Shown: piece by piece, positions 8,427-14,929 of the stretch
Position numbering within the stretch: position 1 is the first letter of the stretch
Layout of the letters: each line of letters starts with the position of its first letter
NCBI GenBank assembly: GCA_905236665.1
Contig: CAJONF010000095.1
Location: 1 to 14,952 of the forward strand
DNA: 14,952 nucleotides
Reading direction: 5' to 3'
Source: an uncultured Selenomonadaceae bacterium
Lineage (GTDB): Bacteria > Bacillota > Negativicutes > Selenomonadales > Selenomonadaceae
The notes under the pieces: generated by a model
Databases searched by the model: none
Told to the model about the DNA's origin: nothing
What the model saw: the letters and a program-made list of their open reading frames with translations, nothing else
Translations under genes and position numbers: made by a program

Positions 8427-11400
8427 TCACTTCAAATATTTATGCAACGTCTCAATTAATTTAGCAATGTCAAGCGGTTTGGCAAGGTGGTCGTTCATGC
8501 CGGCTTGGCGTGCATTTTCTTTGTCCTCGTCAAAGGCGTTGGCAGTCATGGCAACAATCGGCACGGTATGCGCGTCCCTGCGTTTCAAAGCGCGGATATT
8601 GCGCGTGGCGTCGTAACCATTCATAACCGGCATTTGCACATCCATTAAAATAATATCGTAGTGATTCGGCGGCGAGTCTTTGAATTTTTGCACAGCAACT
8701 GTCCCGTCGTCAGCGTCCTCAACTTCAAGCCCAATTTCCGTAAGAACAGCCTTTGCAATTTCGCGGTTAACTTCGATATCTTCAACCAGCAAAACGCGCT
8801 TGCCGCTGAAATCTATTGCCGATAAATCGTCGTGTTTACTTTCAATCTCGTCGTTGCCGCTTATCGCCCGCGACAATGCATTTTTCAAATCGGACATGAA
8901 CAGCGGTTTGGTACAAAAAGTTGTAACGCCGGCGGCTTTAGCTTCCTGTTCGATGTCGGAATAATCGTAAGCAGTCAAAATGATAACTGGCGCAGTTTCT
9001 CCCACAACGCGGCGAATTTGTCTAACGGTTTCAATGCCATTTTGGTCGGGCATAAGCCAATCGACGATATACGCGCTGAAGGGGTCGTCGTCCAGTGCTC
9101 GCCCAGCGCGGAATACAGCCTCACGCGGCGAAGTCGTCCACTCTGAACGCATACCAATCTGCTTTAATATCGCCGTGACTGATTCGCAGGTGTTGAAGTC
9201 ATCATCAACAATCAGCGCACGTAAATCTTTTAATTCTTGAATAGACGCTTGCTTAGCGTTTTGCTGAAGCCTCAAATCAAGCGTAACGGTAAATTCGCTA
9301 CCTTTATCCTTTTCGCTCTCAACGGTGATTTCGCCGCCCATAAGCTCAACCATTTTTTTAGTTATGCTCATGCCTAAGCCGGTGCCCTGTATGCCGCTCT
9401 TAGTAGAAGTTTCTTCGCGTTCAAAGGCGTCGAACACGTGCTTTAAAAATTCTTTGCTCATGCCCAAGCCGTTATCTTTGATTTTAAATTCATACTTTGC
9501 ACAGCCGGGAATATCCGAATCGTATTGAGAAATGCGGAAGAAAATTGAACCGGTTGACGGCGTATATTTTACTGCATTGCTCAAAATATTTATCAGCACC
9601 TGATTTACTTTGAGTTGATCGGCGTAAACGTCTTCATTTTTAACCTTAAACGCGTCTATGTGGAATTTCTGTTGCTTAGCAGTGACTTGCGGCTGAATTA
9701 AATGTATCAAGCTGTGAATCAAATCGGAAAGGTTGCATTCCTGTTCGCTAACTTCAACACGCCCGCTCTCAATGCGGCTCATGTCTAAAATATCGTTAAT
9801 TAAGCCGAGCAGGTGATTGCTTGACGACAAAACTTTTTCCAGCGAATCCCTAACCTGTGTTCTATTCTCGAAATGCCTTAACGCCAGATTTGTAAAGCCG
9901 ATAATTGCGTTCATGGGCGTTCTGATGTCGTGGCTCATGTTTGAAAGGAAAGTGGTTTTTGAGGCGTTTGCGTGTTGAGCCTGTGCAAGCGCGTCTGCAA
10001 GCTCCTGATTTCGTGCAAGAGATTCGCGAGTTTGTTCATCTACATTAGCAAAACCAACGCCCACCGCGTGCAGTCCGTCATCAATGCGAGCCACGCGCAA
10101 CATCATGTAATGTTCTTCGCCATAACGAATCATTACATAGCGTTGAGAGATAATTTCTTCATTTGCCAAGCGGGCGCGCAGATTTTCCGGCTGAATAAAT
10201 TTCCAAAGGTCTTCACGATCATTGACAGCGACACATTCGCGAATATAACTTTTCATCGCCGCTTGGAATTTAACAACGTCACTTTGTTTGCGTTTAAGTT
10301 GTTCAGAAATTTCCGGCGCGACGCGATAGCAAACAGCCTCGTCCGAATCAAGATTCAAATGATAGACCAGCCGATAATCTGCTGTCAAAGCCTGAATCAT
10401 CTCACTTTGCCGACGCCGACGACGCTCTTCGCTCAATAATTTTGTCTGCAAGCGGAGCTTTTCTTCCATTTCTTCGCGCTTAACGCGGTTTTCAGTTTCA
10501 GCTAGGTTTTGCTGGTGAATAAGTTTTGTATTCTTCCTAACCTGCGAAGTCATCAGCGCAAAAACAGTTATCATTGCCAAGATCGTCAAAAAGATTTGGA
10601 AGATTGAACGATTGCGCATATCGGTATTGACAACGGCAAGTTCTTCCTCGATTTTGTTTTTGCGAATCAGATAAGTTAAAATCCAGCCGGTGTTTTGCAC
10701 GGGGCGATAATAAAGCATTTCGTTATCGCCGCGGAATGTGAACGATGCCATGCCGCCGCGAGTATTTCTAAAATCAAATTCGACGTGCTCTTTGGAATAA
10801 CCGGGGTCAAAAGTTGCGTCGCTCAGCGCGTCTAAAAGATTTGTCCCGCTATCCAAACTGCCAAGCACCGCGTCTGTCAGCGATTCGCCGTTCTTGTAGT
10901 AAAGATTAAAGAAAGACATTTCGGCGGCGGTGGTGTGCACCAAAATTCCTTCAAGAAATTTCGACATGGGCAGTTGAATAAATCCACACTTTATCGACAC
11001 TCCTTGGAAAGTCAATCTGTCAATGGGTACGACAAGAAAAATGGTTTTATCTTCTGCGGACATATCGCGGGTAAAAATTTTCGGCTCGCCAATCGTATCT
11101 TTAGCGAAGAAATATTTTTCAGGATCGTCTACGATACCTTCGGGCGTGAACACGACGCCATTATTATTCACAAAAGCAAATTGGTCGACGCTACAAAAAA
11201 TTTTCATTTTGCCAAGGAACGCGCTTAAAGTCTCGACGCTTTGCAAATCGTTCGGCGACAAAATTTTCAGCGCAGAATTTATATTATCGATTTTAACATT
11301 GATTCTGGCAGTGATAACTTGCTCACGTCGGTCAGTCAGCTCGCGTAAATAAAATTCGCTAACCGAGTGAACAGCCGCCGCGGTATCGTTTTGCCCAAGC

Positions 11401-11516
11401 CGATTTATCCACAGCGTTGACAAAATTAAAAGCACGGCAATCAACGCGCCGCCCACGAGTGCAACGGAAATTGTACGCCTATGTTTTTTATCTGTACCTG
11501 AATTTTTTTCTTCCAT
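8427..11516 (-). CDS. Membrane hybrid sensor histidine kinase with extracytoplasmic Cache-like sensor and two receiver domains
   Basis: A 1029-residue kinase. A first membrane helix (about 16-37) and a second (about 303-324) bracket a roughly 260-residue external region whose length, and a C-terminal stretch like YYRPVQNTGWILTYLI, fit a double Cache sensor. A coiled coil (about 330-375, rich in Glu/Arg) leads to a PAS-like segment (ALTADYRLVYHLNLD...). HisKA has SHDIRTPMN with H529. The HATPase has NILSNAVKYTP, DNGLGMS and GTGLGMSI. Receiver 1 has IVDDD, D819 in VDWLMP and TKP; receiver 2 has LVEDIE, D959 in MDVQMP and AKP. All key residues appear intact. The ATG at 11516 follows GAGG with a suitable spacer; an in-frame GTG at 11544-11546 is rejected because it abuts the promoter -10 element. 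It heads the operon with the amidohydrolase, radical SAM and lipoprotein genes. Its transmitter half is paralogous to the kinase at 2016-5093. Confidence 0.94.
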   Translation of the reverse strand: MEEKNSGTDKKHRRTISVALVGGALIAVLLILSTLWINRLGQNDTAAAVHSVSEFYLRELTDRREQVITARINVKIDNINSALKILSPNDLQSVETLSAFLGKMKIFCSVDQFAFVNNNGVVFTPEGIVDDPEKYFFAKDTIGEPKIFTRDMSAEDKTIFLVVPIDRLTFQGVSIKCGFIQLPMSKFLEGILVHTTAAEMSFFNLYYKNGESLTDAVLGSLDSGTNLLDALSDATFDPGYSKEHVEFDFRNTRGGMASFTFRGDNEMLYYRPVQNTGWILTYLIRKNKIEEELAVVNTDMRNRSIFQIFLTILAMITVFALMTSQVRKNTKLIHQQNLAETENRVKREEMEEKLRLQTKLLSEERRRRRQSEMIQALTADYRLVYHLNLDSDEAVCYRVAPEISEQLKRKQSDVVKFQAAMKSYIRECVAVNDREDLWKFIQPENLRARLANEEIISQRYVMIRYGEEHYMMLRVARIDDGLHAVGVGFANVDEQTRESLARNQELADALAQAQHANASKTTFLSNMSHDIRTPMNAIIGFTNLALRHFENRTQVRDSLEKVLSSSNHLLGLINDILDMSRIESGRVEVSEQECNLSDLIHSLIHLIQPQVTAKQQKFHIDAFKVKNEDVYADQLKVNQVLINILSNAVKYTPSTGSIFFRISQYDSDIPGCAKYEFKIKDNGLGMSKEFLKHVFDAFEREETSTKSGIQGTGLGMSITKKMVELMGGEITVESEKDKGSEFTVTLDLRLQQNAKQASIQELKDLRALIVDDDFNTCESVTAILKQIGMRSEWTTSPREAVFRAGRALDDDPFSAYIVDWLMPDQNGIETVRQIRRVVGETAPVIILTAYDYSDIEQEAKAAGVTTFCTKPLFMSDLKNALSRAISGNDEIESKHDDLSAIDFSGKRVLLVEDIEVNREIAKAVLTEIGLEVEDADDGTVAVQKFKDSPPNHYDIILMDVQMPVMNGYDATRNIRALKRRDAHTVPIVAMTANAFDEDKENARQAGMNDHLAKPLDIAKLIETLHKYLK

Positions 11517-11548
11517 AATTAAGACCTCGCGAAAAATTTTCTGCACAG

Positions 11549-11577
11549 ATTGTATTAAAATTGTTCAAAGATAGCAA
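11549..11577 (-). promoter_or_regulatory. Promoter of the Cache kinase-amidohydrolase-radical SAM-lipoprotein operon
   Basis: On the minus strand TTGCTA (11572-11577) and TACAAT (11549-11554, five of six consensus bases) are 17 bases apart. The predicted start near 11542 gives a leader of about 25 bases holding the GAGG site for ATG 11516. It is divergent from the promoter at 11635-11662. Confidence 0.6.
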
Positions 11578-11634
11578 GCGTTATTTTAGTCGTGTTGTTC
11601 ATCCGTGAGCTATTTTTATCACACGTTCGCCGCC

Positions 11635-11662
11635 TTTACTAAAACAAACTTTCTGCTATACT
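11635..11662 (+). promoter_or_regulatory. Promoter of the small two-gene unit
   Basis: TTTACT (11635-11640) and TATACT (11657-11662) are separated by 16 bases. The predicted transcript begins near 11669, almost directly on the GGAGGTGAT ribosome binding site at 11671-11679, so the leader before it is only a few bases long. Confidence 0.55.
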
Positions 11663-11685
11663 GCTTGCATGGAGGTGATAAGCCA

Positions 11686-11835
11686 ATGGACTTAGGCGAC
11701 TGGGTAGCACTGCTGAACACCGGCTGGACGCTTTACCAAATTTATAAAGAGTGTCGCGAAAAAGCCGAAATAAAAAGCCTCAAGCACAAAGGCAAGCGGC
11801 GTAAATGCAAACCGAAAAGCAAGAGGCGTAAGTGA
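11686..11835 (+). CDS. Small basic peptide, 49 residues, unknown function
   Basis: The ATG at 11686 follows the near-perfect ribosome binding site GGAGGTGAT (11671-11679) with a 6-base spacer and lies just downstream of a promoter, which makes translation very likely despite the short length. An upstream in-frame extension from 11605 is rejected because it begins before the promoter. The peptide has a moderately hydrophobic, aromatic N-terminal half (DWVALLNTGWTLYQIYKEC) and a very basic C terminus (KGKRRKCKPKSKRRK), suggesting a helix plus a nucleic-acid- or membrane-phosphate-binding tail. I recognise no family. Its stop overlaps the GTG of the next small gene, and both share one promoter and terminator. 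Confidence 0.6.
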   Translation: MDLGDWVALLNTGWTLYQIYKECREKAEIKSLKHKGKRRKCKPKSKRRK

Positions 11836-12059
11836 GCAGTGAACCAAATTTGCTAGACCGAGGGGCGGTTAAGTCCCTTGGTCGCCTATCCATTTTAATC
11901 GCCATGAAAAAAATATTCAAGAAGTTAAACAAGGAATTTCTGCTGGGTTTTATTCCGTTGTCGGTGCTTAGTATCTATTATGGCGGAATAAAAACGACAA
12001 CAATTTTATCAACCCTGTTAGGTGTGGCGTACATCGTCTGGCAGGTTACACGGCGTTAA
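11832..12059 (+). CDS. Small membrane peptide, 75 residues (or 51 from an internal ATG), unknown function
   Basis: The GTG at 11832 overlaps the preceding stop (GTGA) and has AGAGG 5 bases upstream, giving 75 residues. An in-frame ATG at 11904 would give a 51-residue peptide (MKKIFKKLNKEF...) but has no visible ribosome binding site. The hydrophobic part has two segments (FLLGFIPLSVLSIYY and TTTILSTLLGVAYIVWQV) separated by a short GGIK turn and flanked by basic residues, so an inner-membrane helical hairpin is likely. The first 24 codons contain a strong RNA hairpin (11856-11883), which could mean that this part is regulatory RNA and that the ATG is the real start. An intrinsic terminator follows. 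It may be a small membrane toxin or a phage-type remnant; this is inference only. Confidence 0.55.
   Translation: MSSEPNLLDRGAVKSLGRLSILIAMKKIFKKLNKEFLLGFIPLSVLSIYYGGIKTTTILSTLLGVAYIVWQVTRR
11856..11883 (+). other. Stable RNA hairpin inside the small two-gene unit
   Basis: GACCGAGGG (11856-11864) pairs with CCCTTGGTC (11875-11883), nine pairs including one G-U, with a 10-base loop. The G-U pair would be a C-A mismatch on the other strand, so the fold favours plus-strand RNA. It lies at the junction of the two small genes, between the GTG at 11832 and the ATG at 11904. There is no T run after it, so it is not a terminator. Confidence 0.6.
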
Positions 12060-12071
12060 ATCTAAACCTTC

Positions 12072-12095
12072 GCTCCCGCAACGGGGGCTTTTTTT
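12072..12095 (+). terminator. Intrinsic terminator of the small two-gene unit
   Basis: GCTCCCG and CGGGGGC form a 7-base-pair stem (one T-G pair) around the loop CAA, followed by seven T. It lies 12 bases after the stop of the membrane peptide gene. Confidence 0.85.
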
Positions 12096-12124
12096 ATCCC
12101 CAAATGACTAGCTCGCCACTCAAT

Positions 12125-12155
12125 AAAAAAAATGCCGAAGCTTTGAACTCCGGCA
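12125..12155 (-). terminator. Intrinsic terminator of lysC
   Basis: On the minus strand TGCCGGAG (12155-12148) and CTTCGGCA (12140-12133) pair over eight positions with one G-U and a 7-base loop, followed by a run of eight T (12132-12125). It begins about 20 bases after the lysC stop and faces the terminator of the small plus-strand unit. Confidence 0.88.
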
Positions 12156-12174
12156 CTTTTAATTTTTTTTATGC

Positions 12175-13410
12175 TTATTTATCTGGGAAAAATTCGTCGT
12201 GAATACTGTTAACGGCCTCCGTGACCTGTGAACCTTTGACCAAGCAGGAGACGCTGATTTCTGACGTGCTGATAATATCAATGTTGACATCTGCGCGAGC
12301 GAGTGCACCGAACATACGCGCCGCAACGCCAGGACTGCCTAACATACCCGCGCCAACGATTGAAACTTTAGCCATATCCTCTTCAACGAGAACCGACGCC
12401 GCGTTAATTTTTTCGCTGGTAACACCGATGATTTTTTTAGCTTCGGGCAAGTCGTTAAGATTAATCGTGAAGACAATATCGTTAATGTTTCTGTCAATGT
12501 TGCGGATACTTTGGACAATCATATCAACATCAATGTTGACGTCTGCCAGAGCTTTGAACAATGTATGAGCCACGCCGGGATTATTCGGCACACCGATAAC
12601 AGAAATTTTTGCAACCTTCATATCGTGAGCTACGCCGCGAATTTCAAAATCTTTTTCCTCCACAGTATAATCCTCCCTGATAATCGTGCCCGCGTCTTTT
12701 GTAAAAGTCGAGCGAACGTGAATCGGAATATTAAAGAATTGTCCCATCTCCACCGAGCGCGGCTGCATAACTCCTGCGCCGAGACGAGCCATTTCCAGCA
12801 TTTCATAATAAGTAATTTCTTTCATCTTGCGAGCGTTTTTGACAATGCGCGGGTCAGCCGAGTAAACGCCGTCAACGTCGGTGAAAATTTCGCACTCATC
12901 AGCTTTCAACGCACCGGCTAGTGCAACAGCCGAAGTATCAGAGCCGCCGCGACCGAGTGTCACGGGGTCTCCTAATTTGTCTACGCCCTGAAAACCCGCC
13001 ACAACTACGATATTGCCTTTGTTAAGTTCATCATGCACGCGTTTAGGTTTTATTCCAAGGATTCTGCCTTTCGTATGCACAGAACTTGTCCGCATACCGA
13101 CCATTTGCCCTGTCAAAGAAATCGCAGGTTGTCCCAACTTTTTAAACGCCATCGCTAACAGCGCAATCGAAACTTGTTCGCCCGTGGTCAAAAGCATATC
13201 CAATTCCCGCAAATAGTCCGCCTTATAAGGTTGTGCATCTATGCCGCCCGCTAAGCTCAACAAATTATCGGTCGTCTTGCCCATTGCCGAAACTACCACT
13301 ACAATTTTATCGTCAGATTTTTTTTCGGAGAGGATTCTTTGTGCCACCGCCAAAATTTTATCTGTCGTCGCAACCGAACTGCCGCCGAATTTTTTCACAA
13401 CGAGAGCCAC
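12175..13410 (-). CDS. lysC: Aspartate kinase, monofunctional, with two ACT domains
   Basis: A 411-residue enzyme that phosphorylates aspartate to 4-phospho-L-aspartate, the first step toward lysine, threonine, methionine and diaminopimelate. The amino acid kinase fold shows KFGGSSVA at 7-14, TTGEQV at 75-80, GRGGSDTSA at 153-161 and TDVDGVYSADPR at 177-188. Two ACT modules follow (about 265-340 and 347-410), including the typical STSEISVSCLV, so feedback control by lysine and/or threonine is expected from the family; the effector cannot be told from sequence. The length matches the family. Translation starts at GTG 13410, with GGAGG 10 bases upstream. The gene has its own promoter and terminator and stands alone. 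The leader is only about 65 bases, too short for a lysine riboswitch. Confidence 0.97.
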   Translation of the reverse strand: MALVVKKFGGSSVATTDKILAVAQRILSEKKSDDKIVVVVSAMGKTTDNLLSLAGGIDAQPYKADYLRELDMLLTTGEQVSIALLAMAFKKLGQPAISLTGQMVGMRTSSVHTKGRILGIKPKRVHDELNKGNIVVVAGFQGVDKLGDPVTLGRGGSDTSAVALAGALKADECEIFTDVDGVYSADPRIVKNARKMKEITYYEMLEMARLGAGVMQPRSVEMGQFFNIPIHVRSTFTKDAGTIIREDYTVEEKDFEIRGVAHDMKVAKISVIGVPNNPGVAHTLFKALADVNIDVDMIVQSIRNIDRNINDIVFTINLNDLPEAKKIIGVTSEKINAASVLVEEDMAKVSIVGAGMLGSPGVAARMFGALARADVNIDIISTSEISVSCLVKGSQVTEAVNSIHDEFFPDK

Positions 13411-13480
13411 TGTTTTTAAGCCTCCTTCGCACAGCCGGACTCACCAACTGCGACGTTTCATTTTAATTTCAGTTCAAAAC

Positions 13481-13510
13481 ATTTTAGCAAAGTTTCTCTA
13501 GTTTAGTCAA
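13481..13510 (-). promoter_or_regulatory. Promoter of lysC
   Basis: On the minus strand TTGACT (13505-13510) and TAAAAT (13481-13486) are 18 bases apart, each matching five of six consensus bases. The predicted leader to the GTG at 13410 is about 65 bases. Confidence 0.65.
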
Positions 13511-13570
13511 GAAAAAACTAAATCGCCTCAAAAATAATTTGTCAGAAATGATTTCAAAATATCGCCCGCG

Positions 13571-13599
13571 TTGACACCCCTAGCCGCCTTTGATAAACT
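13571..13599 (+). promoter_or_regulatory. Promoter of the deoD-ybaK operon
   Basis: A perfect TTGACA (13571-13576) and TAAACT (13594-13599) are separated by 17 bases. Transcription is predicted to start about 15-20 bases before the TTG start, just ahead of the AAAGGAGTGAT ribosome binding site (13608-13618). It is divergent from the lysC promoter. Confidence 0.75.
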
Positions 13600-13623
13600 T
13601 TTGCAAAAAAGGAGTGATTTATT

Positions 13624-14367
13624 TTGGCGAGTATTCATATTGCGGCGGATGTCGGCGAAATTTCCGATAAGGTTTTGTTGCCTGGCGATCCCGTTCGCGC
13701 AAAAATCATCGCGGAAAATTTTTTAACAGATGTTCACCAATACACCGCGATTAGAAATATTTTCGGCTTCACGGGAAAATATAAAGGCGAACGCGTTTCA
13801 ATTCAGGCGACGGGCATGGGCATTCCCTCAATTTCGATTTATCTACACGAACTGATTGAAGTTTTCGGCGCAAAAAAATTAATTCGCGTGGGAACTTGCG
13901 GCGGCATGAACAAAGATATTCACCTGCGCGACGTTGTCATTGCTCAAGGCTCCTCGACAGATTCTAGCATAGTCAAGCAAGTTTTCGGCGGCGCAGTGAA
14001 TTTTTCTTTGCTGGCAGATTTTGATTTGCTTAGAAAATCTGTTGCCGTTGCTGAAAAATTTAATCTGCCGGTAAAAGTCGGAAATGTCATCTGCACGGAT
14101 TTATTTTACAACGACTACGACGACCCGAACGGTACCTTTGGCGACGGGAAAAAAACTTTCAATGATAAATTGCGCCGCCACGGAATTTTAGCTGTAGAAA
14201 TGGAAAGTGCCGCACTTTATCTGCACGCCGCCGCCGCTAAAGTTCAAGCTTTAGCGATTTTCACGGTCAGCGATGACTTGTTGCGTAAAGAATTTTGCAC
14301 GCCCGAAGAAAGACAATCCTCTTTCAACGACATGATTAAAATTGCGCTGGAAACGGTGATTCAATGA
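13624..14367 (+). CDS. deoD: Purine nucleoside phosphorylase, DeoD type
   Basis: A 247-residue cytoplasmic enzyme that cleaves purine (deoxy)nucleosides with phosphate to the free base and (deoxy)ribose 1-phosphate in purine salvage. Residues matching the E. coli DeoD active site are H5, G21 in PGDPVRAK, R25, R44, R88 with T91 in RVGTCG, F161, E192-M193-E194 in VEMES, S216-D217 and R230. The start is TTG 13624, preceded by GGAGTGAT; the N terminus MASIHIAADVG fits the family. Between DLFY (159-162) and GILAVEME there are about 12 more residues than in E. coli DeoD, forming an Asp/Gly/Lys-rich loop beside the base-binding site. It overlaps ybaK by 4 bases (ATGA), so the two are translationally coupled and share the promoter at 13571-13599. 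Confidence 0.96.
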   Translation: MASIHIAADVGEISDKVLLPGDPVRAKIIAENFLTDVHQYTAIRNIFGFTGKYKGERVSIQATGMGIPSISIYLHELIEVFGAKKLIRVGTCGGMNKDIHLRDVVIAQGSSTDSSIVKQVFGGAVNFSLLADFDLLRKSVAVAEKFNLPVKVGNVICTDLFYNDYDDPNGTFGDGKKTFNDKLRRHGILAVEMESAALYLHAAAAKVQALAIFTVSDDLLRKEFCTPEERQSSFNDMIKIALETVIQ

Positions 14368-14846
14368 GCAAGAAGCTAAAAAAAACCAACGCCGCCAGAA
14401 TTTTGGACGGGCTGGGAATTAATTACGAGATAAAAACTTACACAGTTGACGAAAACGATTTATCGGCTGTGCACGTGGCGCAAATTTCCGGCTTGAATAT
14501 CGAAATGATTTTTAAAACGCTGGTGGCACGCGGCGATAAAACCGGAATTATCATGGCGGTTATCGGCGGCGGCGATGAACTCGATTTAAAAGCTTTGGCG
14601 CGGGCTAGCAATAATAAATCTGTCGAAATGATTGCGCTGAAAGAACTTTTGCCATTGACGGGCTACATTCGCGGAGGTTGTTCGCCGCTCGGTGCAAAAA
14701 AAAATTATCCCGTGTATTTGGACAGCCGCGCCTTGACGTTGGAAAAAATTTCGATAAGCGCGGGGCTTCGCGGAATGCAAATTATTCTTTCGCCGCAAGA
14801 TTTAATCAAAGCCACGAATGCAACTGTAACCAATCTTATTTTTTAA
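14364..14846 (+). CDS. ybaK: Cys-tRNA(Pro) deacylase, YbaK/EbsC family
   Basis: A 160-residue editing enzyme that hydrolyses cysteine mischarged on tRNA(Pro), working in trans beside prolyl-tRNA synthetase. The whole protein is a single YbaK fold. K51 in MIFKTLV fits the conserved lysine of the family, and GYIRGGCSPLGAKK at 100-113 is the family signature loop. The length is normal for the stand-alone form. The ATG overlaps the deoD stop (ATGA), implying reinitiation from deoD translation; no separate promoter is visible. The pairing with purine salvage looks like co-transcription of housekeeping genes rather than a shared pathway. Confidence 0.95.
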   Translation: MSKKLKKTNAARILDGLGINYEIKTYTVDENDLSAVHVAQISGLNIEMIFKTLVARGDKTGIIMAVIGGGDELDLKALARASNNKSVEMIALKELLPLTGYIRGGCSPLGAKKNYPVYLDSRALTLEKISISAGLRGMQIILSPQDLIKATNATVTNLIF

Positions 14847-14856
14847 AAAAATTTCC

Positions 14857-14887
14857 CCGTCAAATTGGACAGAACCCAATTTGGCGG
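14857..14887 (+). other. Long hairpin after ybaK
   Basis: CCGTCAAATTGG (14857-14868) pairs with CCAATTTGGCGG (14876-14887) over 12 positions with one U-G pair and a 7-base loop, starting 10 bases after the ybaK stop. The U-G pair becomes a C-A mismatch on the minus strand, so the fold favours plus-strand RNA. It is followed by an A-rich run rather than T, so it is not a standard rightward terminator. It may protect the 3' end of the deoD-ybaK message or act in the leader of the next gene. A leftward terminator for a gene beyond the edge is a weaker option. Confidence 0.5.
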
Positions 14888-14929
14888 ACGAAAAAAGAAA
14901 AGCCTTATAGAAGAATAGTCAGATGGTCT

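Noticed and set aside
9972..10439. Plus-strand 155-codon frame within the Cache kinase gene
   Set aside because: Antisense to a kinase whose domains are continuous through this stretch; no promoter or ribosome binding site.
11517..11546. Longer start (GTG 11546) for the Cache kinase
   Set aside because: The GTG sits at the predicted transcription start next to the TACAAT element, while ATG 11516 has its own GAGG site.
11605..11685. N-terminal extension of the 49-residue peptide upstream of 11686
   Set aside because: It would begin before the TTTACT/TATACT promoter, so it would not be on the transcript, and the GGAGGTGAT site points to ATG 11686.
11686..12059. RiPP precursor peptide for the radical SAM enzyme
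   Set aside because: The peptides are on the opposite strand, in a separate transcript 4 kb from the enzyme. One is a Lys/Arg-rich peptide and the other a two-helix membrane peptide; neither shows a leader-core pattern or repeated core residues.
13411..13505. Possible lysine riboswitch or T-box before lysC
   Set aside because: The promoter leaves only about 65 bases of leader, far short of a lysine riboswitch (about 170 bases or more), and no T-box motif or terminator is present.
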